Shown here piece by piece: positions 1-8,811 of a stretch of DNA of 64,000 bases. The notes under the pieces are model-generated. The model was not told the DNA's origin. It worked only from the letters and a program-made list of their open reading frames with translations, and ran no database searches. The DNA is taken from the NCBI RefSeq assembly GCF_003860565.1, contig NZ_CP034157.1, positions 2,666,001-2,730,000 on the forward strand, written 5' to 3'. The position numbers and the translations under genes were made by a program. Position 1 is the stretch's first letter, and each line of letters begins with the position of its first letter. This DNA comes from Cloacibacterium normanense. GTDB lineage: Bacteria > Bacteroidota > Bacteroidia > Flavobacteriales > Weeksellaceae.

Positions 1-927
1 TCGGTAGTGAGCCAAACGTATCAGAATTTAGAAATACTTTTGGTGGATGATTTTGGGAATGATAACAGTATGCTTTTAGTAGAAGATTTTGTTCAGAAAA
101 ATCTTCATTTAAATTTCAAAATTTTAAAAAATAAGAAGAATTCTGGGCTTTCAGTCGTGAGAAATGTAGGAATTGATAACGCTCAAGGAAAATATATTTT
201 CTTTCTAGATTCAGATGACGAAATTACGCCAGATTGCATCTCGAAAATGGTAGAAATTGCCGAACGTGGACAGGTAGAAATGGTTTGTGGAAATACTATT
301 GGTTATAAAGTTTCTAATAAAATCTCTAAAGAATTATTTATAATTAAAAGTGAGAAAGACATCATCACAAATGCAGATGATGCTTTTGATTCTTTTATTA
401 ATGGGGAATATCCTGTGAATTCATGTAACAAACTAATACGAGTAGATTTTTTAAAAAAGAACAAGTTATATTTTACAAGAGACTTGTTTGCTCAGGATTC
501 TTTACAAAGTTTTGAAACTGCTCTTAAACTTCAAAGAATTGCTTTTCTAAAAGAGTCAACATATATTTACAACCTTCATGATGAATCTGTAATTCATAAT
601 AGGAATAAAAGAAATTTTGACAATTGGATTACGATTATTTCAATCATTGAGAAATATTATAAATTAGAAAAAAATAAATATAGAAAGAGTAAAATTCTAA
701 GTCATATAGTTGAATATAAGGATGCAACGCTTCTCATGAATTGGAAGGCACAGAAAAATGAGCAACTCTGGAAGTACAGTTATGATGCCTACAAAAAACT
801 CGCTTCTCTAGCTTTTGCAGATTATTGGAGTTCTGATTTTTCTAAAGAGACTAAAAAGAAGAACTTCTTACAAAACCTTCCGACGGATATTGGTTATAAA
901 ATTTTTAGAAAAAGATTTGGGAGCTAG
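1..927 (+). CDS. Glycosyltransferase family 2, N-terminus cut by window edge
   Basis: This is probably a GT-A fold sugar transferase that builds a surface glycan on the cytoplasmic face of the membrane. The frame is open from base 1, so the true start lies outside the window and roughly 25 residues, including the usual first beta strand, are missing; the GTG at 7 is an internal Val. Visible family marks are SQTYQNLEILLVDDF near the edge, NSGLSVVRNVGI (nucleotide-sugar region) and the metal-binding acidic motif FLDSDDE. The C-terminal part, after about residue 200, is not recognisable and probably sets acceptor choice. It converges on the epimerase-like gene with a 4-base overlap (924-927). 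Donor and acceptor cannot be told from sequence. Confidence 0.85.
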   Translation, partial: SVVSQTYQNLEILLVDDFGNDNSMLLVEDFVQKNLHLNFKILKNKKNSGLSVVRNVGIDNAQGKYIFFLDSDDEITPDCISKMVEIAERGQVEMVCGNTIGYKVSNKISKELFIIKSEKDIITNADDAFDSFINGEYPVNSCNKLIRVDFLKKNKLYFTRDLFAQDSLQSFETALKLQRIAFLKESTYIYNLHDESVIHNRNKRNFDNWITIISIIEKYYKLEKNKYRKSKILSHIVEYKDATLLMNWKAQKNEQLWKYSYDAYKKLASLAFADYWSSDFSKETKKKNFLQNLPTDIGYKIFRKRFGS

Positions 928-1601
928 TAATATCTTTCTAAAATTCTCAGCAAATAATTTTCCTTGTTGGTCAGCTGATGTTTGATGAAATATTGCTCTA
1001 CTTCTGGAATAGAGATTTTATATGTTTGTCCGCTTTTGTGTAGTTCTGTTTTGGCATTTTTAGAGAAGAATTTTTCTAAAATTTCTAAAATTTCTGAAGT
1101 TGAAAAATTCTCCAAATAAGCTACATTAATGATTTGATTTAATCTTCCTTGGTCGATTAATTCTAACGTAATATTTTTAATGTCATCTCCGTCAATAAGG
1201 TTTCTGGTGGCCAAAGTATGTACATTGATGATTTTTTCTTCTTTCACAGAATTGACCAAATAATTCATCAAAAGATTGGGATTTCCACCTTTGCCAACTG
1301 CGTTACTCACACGGAGAATTAAATATTTATGTGCCATATCTTCTACCAATCTTTCCATTTTTAGTTTATGATTTACGTAGAGACTTCCATTTTTAGAAGA
1401 ATCATAAATACTACAAGTAGAAAAGTAAATGAAGATTTTTTTAGGATTTTCTGTGAGGTGTTTTCTAAGAAGGTTTTCTTCTCGCAGAAACGCAGATTTT
1501 TCGGTTTCTAGAGAGTTAGAAACGCCACTTGCAAAGAAAACTACATTTTCTCTGTCTTCATTTTTAAATAAATTCGCAATGAGTCCGTTTCCTACAATCA
1601 T
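924..1601 (-). CDS. NAD-dependent epimerase/dehydratase-like (short extended SDR) protein
   Basis: A 225-residue protein of the extended short-chain dehydrogenase type, probably a nucleotide-sugar epimerase, reductase or dehydratase for the local glycan. It opens with a short glycine-containing strand (MIVGNGLIANLF) in place of the classical GxxGxxG, followed by FASGVSN, then IYFSTCSIYD with the SDR serine region and a YVNHKLKME segment fitting the catalytic YxxxK. The later LRVSNAVG and NLIDGDDI match substrate-side segments of the family. At 225 residues it is shorter than normal (about 300), with a poor Rossmann start, so activity is uncertain. It overlaps the upstream GT32 gene by 4 bases, implying co-translation with the glycosyltransferases. 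Exact substrate unknown. Confidence 0.7.
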   Translation of the reverse strand: MIVGNGLIANLFKNEDRENVVFFASGVSNSLETEKSAFLREENLLRKHLTENPKKIFIYFSTCSIYDSSKNGSLYVNHKLKMERLVEDMAHKYLILRVSNAVGKGGNPNLLMNYLVNSVKEEKIINVHTLATRNLIDGDDIKNITLELIDQGRLNQIINVAYLENFSTSEILEILEKFFSKNAKTELHKSGQTYKISIPEVEQYFIKHQLTNKENYLLRILERYY

Positions 1602-2401
1602 TTGATTTTTAGTTTTTTAAAAATTTGATTCTTGAGATATTTCACTAAATAAGAAAGCGGGATTTGATTTAAAACTTTCTCTATTTCTATTTTCTGATGA
1701 TTGTACACTACGTTTTTTACATTGGTTTTTCCGTCTGGAATTTCAGAGAAAAGTTTCATCAAACCATACGTATTGACTAGATTTTTATAGGTGTTTTTTT
1801 CTTCGCTCCATGCTCCATGCCAAGAACCAGAAAAATGATGTGCAATATAATTCTTCGGTAAATCTAGAGAAAAGTAAGTGGAAGGAAAAAGTTTTACCCC
1901 GAATTTCAATTCCTGAAAAGCATCTTTTTCAGCATCAGCTCCATATTTTTTGACCAATAAATCAGAGAAAATATGGGTGTTCGGAATTTCTTCGAATGTA
2001 TTTTTGTCCAGATAATATTGTAAAATGTCTTTTGCCAGTTCATGATTTTTTTCAACCGCCCAAAATGCAGAATAAGGAATTCCCTTCATTTCAAAGCCAC
2101 AAATAGCTTGATTTTCTAAAAATTCATTGAGCGGAAGTTTCAGTTCCATGTCTGTATCTAAATAAAAACCGCCATGTTCGAAGAGGACTTTAGCTCTTGC
2201 AAAATCTGAAACGTAAGCCCATTTTTTATTTTCGTAGGCTTTTTGGGAGAATTCGCATTGGTTTACATCAAAGTTATCTTCTGTCCATTCTATGATTTCA
2301 AAGTCTGGTTGGATTTTTTGCCAACTTTCTATACAATGCTTTACAAGAGGAGACTTTTCACCTCTTCCAAACCAGAAATAATGTATTTTTTTAGGAATCA
2401 T
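1598..2401 (-). CDS. Glycosyltransferase family 32 (DXD-type sugar transferase)
   Basis: A 267-residue transferase of the GT32/OCH1-like family used in capsule and O-antigen assembly. The N-terminus MIPKKIHYFWFG is the family hallmark, followed by WQKIQPDFEIIEWTEDNFD and the core WAYVSDFARAKVLFEHGG, then the metal- and donor-binding YLDTDME. A late HHFSGSWHG segment matches the conserved C-terminal His/Trp region. It sits in a three-gene minus-strand run with the upstream GT2 (12-base gap) and the downstream SDR (4-base overlap). The sugar donor cannot be deduced. Family call is firm; the role in this particular polysaccharide is inferred from the neighbours. Confidence 0.9.
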   Translation of the reverse strand: MIPKKIHYFWFGRGEKSPLVKHCIESWQKIQPDFEIIEWTEDNFDVNQCEFSQKAYENKKWAYVSDFARAKVLFEHGGFYLDTDMELKLPLNEFLENQAICGFEMKGIPYSAFWAVEKNHELAKDILQYYLDKNTFEEIPNTHIFSDLLVKKYGADAEKDAFQELKFGVKLFPSTYFSLDLPKNYIAHHFSGSWHGAWSEEKNTYKNLVNTYGLMKLFSEIPDGKTNVKNVVYNHQKIEIEKVLNQIPLSYLVKYLKNQIFKKLKIK

Positions 2402-2413
2402 TAAGAGTTGTTT

Positions 2414-3415
2414 TTAAGCATTCAGTTTTAATCTCATATTTTTAAAAACATCAAAAAGATGAATTTTTCTGTTTCTGAGCAATGAATAATCTATTTTTCT
2501 AAATTTTAAATCACTTTGTAAAAATTGTAGTGCAGCATTAGGAAGTTTTGAAATTTCTTTCAATTGAGATAATCTTTCTTTCTTGGAGACATCGTTTTTA
2601 TACATTCTGTCTAGAATATTGATTCGGAAATGCTTTTCCACCTCGGCGATTATTTTTTTCTTATCAGTTTCAGAAATTTGATAATTTTTAAGAGCGAAAA
2701 CAAAGAATTTTGTTTTGAACTCAAAACGTGTAAGTTCTCTATCGAAAGGTCTTTTTTGGTTAGAAATAGAACCGGGATTATAGATGTAATGATAATTTGC
2801 CTTATCTATGAATTTCATTTTTTTGATGTGAACGAAATATTCAAAATTCCATTTTTCATCATCTGCTAATTTTATGGCAGGATCGAATTGTAGATTGTTT
2901 TCTTTAATGATTTTAGCAGAATAAATTTTATTCCAAGGATAACCACCGGGAACGTAATGTGCGTTTTCGTGAAATAATTTCCCAAAATCTTCTTTTAAAA
3001 CAAAAGATTTATTCTGAAATCCAAAAAAATGTGTTTCAGACTTTTCGTCATTATCACGATTACAATCTTGTATAATCAGCGTTTCGTCATCTTCTATGTG
3101 GTCTACAAAATCTTGAAGAAAGTCTTTTTCTGCCCAATCATCAGAGTCTACAAAAACATAAAAATCGCCAGTTGCGAGTTCCATTCCTTTATTTCTAGCA
3201 TTACAAACGCCACCGTTTTCCAGATGAAGAACTGTAATTCTAGGATCTTTTTCTTTAAACTCATCACAAATTTTTCCGCAATTGTCTGGTGAACCGTCAT
3301 TTACTAAAATCAGTTCAAAATCAGTAAAACTTTGGTCAAGAAGAGAAGAAATACATTTTTCTAAGTATTTTTCTACATTGTAAATGGGAACAATTACTGA
3401 GATTTTAGGATTCAT
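2414..3415 (-). CDS. Glycosyltransferase family 2
   Basis: A complete 333-residue GT2 enzyme. The GT-A domain spans about residues 1-220: ISVIVPIYNVEKYLEKCI at the start, ILVNDGSPDN for nucleotide binding, NGGVCNARNKGM, then VFVDSDDW as the DXD metal site, with a conserved WNKIY segment further on. The C-terminal 100 residues are Lys-rich and variable. It heads the minus-strand GT2-GT32-SDR run and is divergent from glf, with a 69-base shared control region holding a long inverted repeat. It probably adds one sugar to a lipid-linked or LPS-core acceptor; donor unknown. Confidence 0.9.
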   Translation of the reverse strand: MNPKISVIVPIYNVEKYLEKCISSLLDQSFTDFELILVNDGSPDNCGKICDEFKEKDPRITVLHLENGGVCNARNKGMELATGDFYVFVDSDDWAEKDFLQDFVDHIEDDETLIIQDCNRDNDEKSETHFFGFQNKSFVLKEDFGKLFHENAHYVPGGYPWNKIYSAKIIKENNLQFDPAIKLADDEKWNFEYFVHIKKMKFIDKANYHYIYNPGSISNQKRPFDRELTRFEFKTKFFVFALKNYQISETDKKKIIAEVEKHFRINILDRMYKNDVSKKERLSQLKEISKLPNAALQFLQSDLKFRKIDYSLLRNRKIHLFDVFKNMRLKLNA

Positions 3416-3438
3416 AGTTTAATTTTAACAAAAACAAA

Positions 3439-3468
3439 TGTAAAGATTTAAAAAATAATATCTTTACA
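3439..3468. promoter_or_regulatory. Inverted repeat between divergent GT2 and glf genes
   Basis: TGTAAAGAT at 3439-3447 is repeated in perfect inverted orientation at 3460-3468 with a 12-base AT-only spacer. The right arm lies in a -7-like TATCTTTA on the plus strand, so the repeat could be an operator or a pair of back-to-back promoters. No protein partner is suggested by the sequence. Confidence 0.45.
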
Positions 3469-3484
3469 AAAATTTTGAGAAAGT

Positions 3485-4594
3485 ATGAAAAAGTATGACC
3501 ATCTGATTGTAGGCGCTGGTTTTTTTGGAGCGATTTCTGCGTTTGAACTGACTAAGAAAGGATATAAATGTTTGGTGATAGAAAAAAGAAATCACATTGC
3601 AGGAAATTGCTATACCGAAAATGTAGAAGGCATCAATGTACATAAATACGGAGCGCATATTTTTCATACGAATGATCAAGAAATTTGGGATTATGTAAAC
3701 GCTTTGGTAGAGTTTAATAGATATACCAATTCGCCCGTGGCAATTAATAATGGGAAATTGTACAACTTGCCATTTAATATGAACACGTTCTACCAAATTT
3801 GGGGCGTAAAAACTCCAAAAGAAGCTGCCGATAAAATTGCAGAACAGACAGAACAGTACAAAGATATTACTCCCAAAAATTTAGAAGAACAAGCACTAAA
3901 ATTGGTAGGAGATGATATCTATAAATTGCTCATCAAAGAATACACCGAGAAACAGTGGGGAGTAAAAGCTACAGAGCTGCCTGCTTTTATCATCAAGAGA
4001 TTGCCTGTGAGATTTACTTTTGATAATAATTATTTCAATGATAGATTTCAAGGAATTCCTATGGGTGGTTATACTAAAATTTTTGAAAAATTATTAGAAG
4101 GAATAGAAGTACAATTGGAAACAGATTTCTTTGAAAATAGAGCCTATTTCGAAAATATTGCCGAAAACATTATTTACACCGGTCCGATTGATAAATTCTT
4201 TAATTACGAAGCAGGAAAACTGAATTACAGAAGTCTAAGATTTGAAAATGAAACCTTAGATATGGAGAATTTTCAGGGAAATGCCGTGGTGAATTATACC
4301 TCTCACGAAGAAGCTTTTACCAGAATTATAGAGCATAAACATTTTGAATTCGGGACTCAAGAAAAAACCATTATTACCAGAGAATATCCACAAGATTGGA
4401 ACGAAAATTTAGAGCCATATTATCCAGTAAATGATGAGGTGAATAATACGATTTACAATGCATACAAGAAAAAAGCAGAAGCGCTAGAAAATGTAATTTT
4501 CGGAGGAAGATTAGCGGAATATAAATATTATGATATGCACCAAATTGTAGGATCTGCTTTGGCAAAAATGAAAAAAATTCCTGCTAAAAATTAA
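3485..4594 (+). CDS. glf: UDP-galactopyranose mutase
   Basis: This flavoenzyme interconverts UDP-galactopyranose and UDP-galactofuranose in the cytoplasm and supplies Galf for surface glycans. The 369-residue length is normal. The FAD-binding start reads DHLIVGAGFFGAISAFELTK, then VIEKRNHIAGNCYTE, and the active-site region KYGAHIFHTND is typical. Further family segments are FNMNTFYQIWGVKTP, EYTEKQWGVKATELP, RFTFDNNYFNDRFQGIP, YTGPIDKFF and, at the end, FGGRLAEYKYYDMHQIVGSAL. It is the only plus-strand gene inside an otherwise minus-strand polysaccharide block, and overlaps the next gene's 3' end by 4 bases. Its presence predicts galactofuranose in the polysaccharide made by this locus. Confidence 0.97.
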   Translation: MKKYDHLIVGAGFFGAISAFELTKKGYKCLVIEKRNHIAGNCYTENVEGINVHKYGAHIFHTNDQEIWDYVNALVEFNRYTNSPVAINNGKLYNLPFNMNTFYQIWGVKTPKEAADKIAEQTEQYKDITPKNLEEQALKLVGDDIYKLLIKEYTEKQWGVKATELPAFIIKRLPVRFTFDNNYFNDRFQGIPMGGYTKIFEKLLEGIEVQLETDFFENRAYFENIAENIIYTGPIDKFFNYEAGKLNYRSLRFENETLDMENFQGNAVVNYTSHEEAFTRIIEHKHFEFGTQEKTIITREYPQDWNENLEPYYPVNDEVNNTIYNAYKKKAEALENVIFGGRLAEYKYYDMHQIVGSALAKMKKIPAKN

Positions 4595-5685
4595 CCTAAA
4601 TATTCTATTTTTTGGTAATCGCCAATTCTGAAAATATTTTTCACCCAGTTTTTAATGCTGTATTTTTCAAAAATTTCTGGTGGTAGTTTTTGATAAGGAA
4701 CAGAGATGAAATCTTTAATCTGGTCTTGATATTCATCTATTTTATCGAAATCTACAATTAAAATATTTTCTGGTCGGTAGAAATCATAGTTTTTCACCGT
4801 TTCATTGTCGGTAATGAGTTTTACTTCGTAATACATACATTCGAAGAAGCGAAAAGATAACCCAATGTGATGTTTTTTTCTGATGTCTATTACGATTTTA
4901 GAAGATTTCGTTTTCTCCATCGCTTCGTGATAAGAAACGTAATCGTAGATGTATTCAATTTTTGGGTTTTTCAGTTTTTCGTATTCATTTAATAGAAAAT
5001 TTTTCTCCAAATGAATTTTGACCTCAGTTTTTCCTGTGAAGTTTTTTAATAATTTTTCTAATAATAAATCACGTCTTTGTTCAGGTAATTTTCCACCAAG
5101 AGCGCCTATGTAATATAAATCCAGTTCTTTAGCATTGTAATTTTCTCTGTTTTCATCAAAAACATAATAATTGGTCAAAAAATCCATTTTCAGCTCTGGG
5201 AATTTCTTGATGTCGTTTTGGTCAAAAGAATAAAGATACTTGAAATATTTTCTACTTTTATGTAGACTTTCTAAGAAAAAAGGTCTTATTCCGTCCCAAA
5301 TGTAACCAACAGTTATTTCGCCTAATTCAGATGCTTTTTTGATAAATTTCGGTGTAAATTCGTCAGGTTTTATGATGAGAACAAAATCAAATTTTTGATT
5401 TTTAAAAAGTTTTAATTTTTCTAAATTGAAACGATTGTAATGATTTTTTTCGGCTATATAAATGTAGGTTTTATCTTTCTTTACAATTCTGTGATAAATA
5501 TTTTTCAGTTTATCATCCCAATTTTTATTTTGAAATTTTGGCGGATTTTCTACTTCTAAAAACTCAACTTTTAAGCCTAATTTTTTCAGGTTTTCAATCA
5601 TAGGTTGATGTAAACCTTCGGAAAATTTTCTCCAAGGTTGATAGATCACCAATATTTTTTTTCCTGAAAGTTCTAGGTCTGTCAT
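4591..5685 (-). CDS. Putative glycosyltransferase (CgeB-like / group 1-like)
   Basis: A 364-residue protein that I place tentatively with CgeB-like or GT-B fold glycosyltransferases. The N-terminal half has Rossmann-like strands (GKKILVIYQPWRKF, KFDFVLIIKPDEF, EITVGYIWDGIRPFF), and the C-terminal half has LDLYYIGALGGKLPEQRRDLL and a conserved-looking GLSFRFFECMYYEVKLITDN, which resembles the R-x-F-E nucleotide-binding stretch of CgeB-type proteins, then DFYRPENILIVD. It lies 2 bases downstream of the ABC exporter gene, so it is probably co-transcribed. The donor sugar is unknown and the assignment rests on pattern memory, not a search. Confidence 0.6.
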   Translation of the reverse strand: MTDLELSGKKILVIYQPWRKFSEGLHQPMIENLKKLGLKVEFLEVENPPKFQNKNWDDKLKNIYHRIVKKDKTYIYIAEKNHYNRFNLEKLKLFKNQKFDFVLIIKPDEFTPKFIKKASELGEITVGYIWDGIRPFFLESLHKSRKYFKYLYSFDQNDIKKFPELKMDFLTNYYVFDENRENYNAKELDLYYIGALGGKLPEQRRDLLLEKLLKNFTGKTEVKIHLEKNFLLNEYEKLKNPKIEYIYDYVSYHEAMEKTKSSKIVIDIRKKHHIGLSFRFFECMYYEVKLITDNETVKNYDFYRPENILIVDFDKIDEYQDQIKDFISVPYQKLPPEIFEKYSIKNWVKNIFRIGDYQKIEYLG

Positions 5686-5687
5686 GC

Positions 5688-7484
5688 TTATCTGTTCATG
5701 TCTTGCATCATCGCCATTTTTCTGAATCTTTCTGAATTTTGATAAAGTTCTGCGTAGTTTCCAGAAGCGATGATTTTTCCTTGGTCTAGAAGATAAATTA
5801 CATCTACATCTTTTATGGTAGAAAGTCTGTGCGCGATGATGACCATGGTAAATTTACCTTTTAGACTATCAATATTGTCTTTAATAATCATTTCTGTTTC
5901 AGAATCTAGTGCCGAAGTTGCCTCGTCCATAATCAGAAGTTGAGGATTTTTATAGAGTTCTCTTGCAATAGAAATTCTCTGTTTTTGTCCACCAGAAATA
6001 AGGATTCCGTTATTTCCTAAAGGAAGATTTTCGTCATTTTTGTGAAAAGCTAAAAATTCTTCCAGAGAAGAAAGTTGAATGGCTTTTTTAAATTTTTCTA
6101 AATTTTCTGGTGTTTTAGGAGCCCAAAACGTGATATTATTGTATAAAGTGTCATCAAAAATCACAGATTCTTGGGTAATGTATCCTACGTGTTCGCGGAA
6201 ACTATTGATATTATAGTCGGCTAGATTTTCTTTTTCTTTGAAGAATATTTCCCCAGAACTTGGCGCAACCAAACCACAAATAACATTGGCCAATGAAGTT
6301 TTTCCAGCACCACTTTCTCCTACCAATGCGATAGAGGTTTTTGGTTGAATACTAAGGTTGATATGGTCTAAAACCAGATGTTGATCGTATTGAAGAGAGA
6401 TATTGGTTAATATAATTTTTTCAATGCTTTCTACGATTTTCGGTTTTTCTGCTTCCGAAGATTTTTTAAATTCTGAAAGCATCTCTTCCACCGAATTGAG
6501 ACCAGGAATATTGGTTAGAAACCTATTCCAGTAGGATTGCATAGAGGTTAAGTAGCTAAGAGAACGATGGAATAAAAGTAAGCTAGCCATCATAGAAGGC
6601 ATGTTTCCACCCATAATGTTGATTTGAACAATGATTACGATTACTATAATGATAATAATAAGAGGCTCTCGTAAGCTATCTGAAATAGCGGTTATTTTCC
6701 CGATTTTGTATTGATTTTCTTCGGAGAGTTCTATTTCTTTTTTTATTTTTTCTTGGTAAGGTGCTATATAATTGGTGGCTTTCAGATATTTAAAATGATT
6801 GATATTTTGAAGCAAAAATGCTTGGAAATTTTTACCAATTTGTGATAATCTATTGGCGTATTTTTTAGTGAAAATATTGAGGTATCGGAAAATGAAATTG
6901 GTAATTAAACCGCCGAGTAAAACTAATAATGCAAACTGCCAGTTAGATAAAAATGCTAATCCTAAGTATGTAATCACCATGATTACATTTTGCAAGGTGA
7001 AGAAATAAAGAATCAGCGATTGTACTAATCTTCCTGTTTCACCGGTCATGTTGTTTTGGATAACGCCAGAATCTATTTTAGAAAACCCAATGTAACTGGT
7101 GTCTCTTAATCCTTCTACTAATCTAAATCTTATTTTTCTTGTAGAAGCTAATTGAATTTTACTGAATAATATAGTTCTGATGTAAGATAAAATACCTTTC
7201 AAAAAAAATATTATAACCATCAAGATTAATGCGACGGTAAGCGTTAGCTGAAAACCTGTTTTTTCTATCAAGTCTACCAAAAATTGTAATTTTCCTAATG
7301 ATTGGTTGTCGCTTTTTGTATTCGTAGAAAGGTAGAGTAACGGGATGAATAAGGTGAGGCCAATCCCATCAAGAAGTCCCACTAGAAAATTAAGAACAAC
7401 ATATACGTAAAGTTTATACCCTACAATTTTTCGGTAATAATTGAAAAAACCTATAACAGATGTATGTTTAGATGAATCTGCCAT
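5688..7484 (-). CDS. ABC exporter half-transporter (MsbA/PglK type)
   Basis: A 598-residue fusion of a six-helix exporter domain (about residues 15-320) and a nucleotide-binding domain (about 355-598). Walker A is GESGAGKTS at about 389, the signature LISGGQKQR at about 498, Walker B LLIMDEATSALD at about 518, and the H-loop is IIAHRLST. The Q-loop reads YITQES. It should act as a homodimer. With glycosyltransferases on the downstream side and rmlA on the upstream side (3-base gap), export or flipping of a lipid-linked glycan (PglK/Wzk-like) is more likely than lipid A flipping, but MsbA itself cannot be excluded. An unusually Ile/Val-rich helix lies at about residues 275-290. Confidence 0.92.
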   Translation of the reverse strand: MADSSKHTSVIGFFNYYRKIVGYKLYVYVVLNFLVGLLDGIGLTLFIPLLYLSTNTKSDNQSLGKLQFLVDLIEKTGFQLTLTVALILMVIIFFLKGILSYIRTILFSKIQLASTRKIRFRLVEGLRDTSYIGFSKIDSGVIQNNMTGETGRLVQSLILYFFTLQNVIMVITYLGLAFLSNWQFALLVLLGGLITNFIFRYLNIFTKKYANRLSQIGKNFQAFLLQNINHFKYLKATNYIAPYQEKIKKEIELSEENQYKIGKITAISDSLREPLIIIIIVIVIIVQINIMGGNMPSMMASLLLFHRSLSYLTSMQSYWNRFLTNIPGLNSVEEMLSEFKKSSEAEKPKIVESIEKIILTNISLQYDQHLVLDHINLSIQPKTSIALVGESGAGKTSLANVICGLVAPSSGEIFFKEKENLADYNINSFREHVGYITQESVIFDDTLYNNITFWAPKTPENLEKFKKAIQLSSLEEFLAFHKNDENLPLGNNGILISGGQKQRISIARELYKNPQLLIMDEATSALDSETEMIIKDNIDSLKGKFTMVIIAHRLSTIKDVDVIYLLDQGKIIASGNYAELYQNSERFRKMAMMQDMNR

Positions 7485-7487
7485 GCA

Positions 7488-8348
7488 TTAATTCACTAAT
7501 TTTTTTAAATAATCACCATAACCACTTTTGCCATATTTTTCTGCAGCTTGCAAAAGTTGTTCTTTATTGATAAAGCCTTTCTTGTAGGCTATTTCTTCTA
7601 TGCAAGAAATTTTGAAACCTTGTCTTTTTTCTAAAACTTTTACAAATTCTGAAGCTTCGTGAAGAGAATCAAAAGTTCCTGTGTCTAGCCAAGCGGTTCC
7701 ACGAGACATTACGCCCACTTCTAATTCTCCTTTTTCTAGATAAATTCTATTAACATCTGTAATTTCTAATTCTCCTCTTGGCGAAGGTTTCAGATTTTTG
7801 GCAATTTCTACTACAGAGTTATCATAGAAATATAAACCTGGAACTGCGTAATTAGATTTTGGGTGTTGAGGTTTTTCTTCGATGGATAATGCTTTGAAAT
7901 TCTCATCAAATTCTACCACGCCATATCTTTCGGGGTCAGAAACTTGATAAGCGAAAACGCAACCTCCCTTTATGTCTGTTTTGCTTTCTAAAAGTTGAGG
8001 TAAGCCACTTCCGTAGAATATATTATCTCCCAAAACTAAGGCAACAGAATCCTCGCCGATGAATTCTTCTCCTAAAATAAAAGCTTGAGCCAAACCATCT
8101 GGAGAAGGCTGAACTTTATATTCAAACTTACATCCAATAGAAGAACCATCTCCCAATAATTTTTTGAAACTTTCTTGATCTTGAGGCGTGGTGATAATTA
8201 AAATCTCACGAATCCCTGCCAAAAGCAATACAGAAAGCGGATAATAAATCATGGGTTTGTCATAAACAGGCATAAGTTGCTTGCTTACTGCAATGGTAAG
8301 CGGATACAATCTAGTTCCTGAACCTCCTGCGAGAATAATTCCTTTCAT
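7488..8348 (-). CDS. rmlA: Glucose-1-phosphate thymidylyltransferase
   Basis: Makes dTDP-glucose from dTTP and glucose-1-phosphate, the first step of dTDP-deoxysugar synthesis. The 286-residue length and sequence are canonical: [17 protein letters not shown] at the nucleotide loop, [25 protein letters not shown] with the metal-binding Asp, then [20 protein letters not shown], and [18 protein letters not shown] near the end. It is followed 3 bases later by the ABC exporter. Upstream, a GxxExxY gene separates it from rmlB, which is usually adjacent. No rmlC or rmlD is present in the visible part of the locus, so the final sugar may not be rhamnose. Confidence 0.97.
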   Translation of the reverse strand: MKGIILAGGSGTRLYPLTIAVSKQLMPVYDKPMIYYPLSVLLLAGIREILIITTPQDQESFKKLLGDGSSIGCKFEYKVQPSPDGLAQAFILGEEFIGEDSVALVLGDNIFYGSGLPQLLESKTDIKGGCVFAYQVSDPERYGVVEFDENFKALSIEEKPQHPKSNYAVPGLYFYDNSVVEIAKNLKPSPRGELEITDVNRIYLEKGELEVGVMSRGTAWLDTGTFDSLHEASEFVKVLEKRQGFKISCIEEIAYKKGFINKEQLLQAAEKYGKSGYGDYLKKLVN

Positions 8349-8356
8349 AATATTTA

Positions 8357-8374
8357 CACGAATTGCACGAATTT
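8357..8374. repeat. Tandem 9-mer repeat next to GxxExxY gene
   Basis: CACGAATTG at 8357-8365 is followed directly by CACGAATTT at 8366-8374, just upstream of rmlA and 29 bases past the end of the GxxExxY gene. I remember similar CACGAATT tracts beside GxxExxY genes in other Bacteroidota, but this is recollection and not checked. Confidence 0.5.
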
Positions 8375-8402
8375 TCTCTAATCTATCGAATTTTTCGTTG
8401 AG

Positions 8403-8786
8403 TTATAAATTAATTATTCTTTTATATTTCAAGGATTTTTCACCGAAATTGATGAGCAGTCCTAATTTTTTATCTGTAGCTTTTAAGTAGTTTAATGTTT
8501 GTTTTGTGAAATTTTCATGAATGAAAGAAACTGCTTTAATTTCTAATATTATGTTATCAAAACAAATAAAATCTGCTTTATATTTTTTATCTAATTTTTC
8601 GCCATTGAAAAATAAATCAAGTTTTACCTCTCTCTTATAAGGGATATTATTTTTAACAAATTCTTTTTCTAATACCTCACAATAAACAGCTTCTAAAAAT
8701 CCATTTCCTAAAGTAGAATGAATGTTCATGCAAATCCCAATAATTTTATAGCTTTCTTCTTTAAAAATTATTTTTTCATCCATCAA
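8403..8786 (-). CDS. GxxExxY family protein (PDDEXK-like)
   Basis: A 127-residue protein of the widespread GxxExxY family, whose fold resembles PD-(D/E)XK nucleases but whose function is not established. The naming motif appears as GNGFLEAVY at about residues 27-35. A putative nuclease core follows: LDKKYKADFICFDNIILEIKAV, in which the Asp of ADF, the Glu of LEIKAV and its Lys fit a D-x(n)-ExK pattern. The end has LLINFGEKSLKYKRI, typical of the family. It lies on the same strand between rmlB (25 bases upstream) and rmlA (54 bases downstream), so it may ride on the rml transcript. It probably arrived by insertion into the sugar operon, given nearby CACGAATT repeats. Confidence 0.85.
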   Translation of the reverse strand: MMDEKIIFKEESYKIIGICMNIHSTLGNGFLEAVYCEVLEKEFVKNNIPYKREVKLDLFFNGEKLDKKYKADFICFDNIILEIKAVSFIHENFTKQTLNYLKATDKKLGLLINFGEKSLKYKRIINL

Positions 8787-8811
8787 TTAGAGAAATTCCT
8801 TTTAATTGGAG

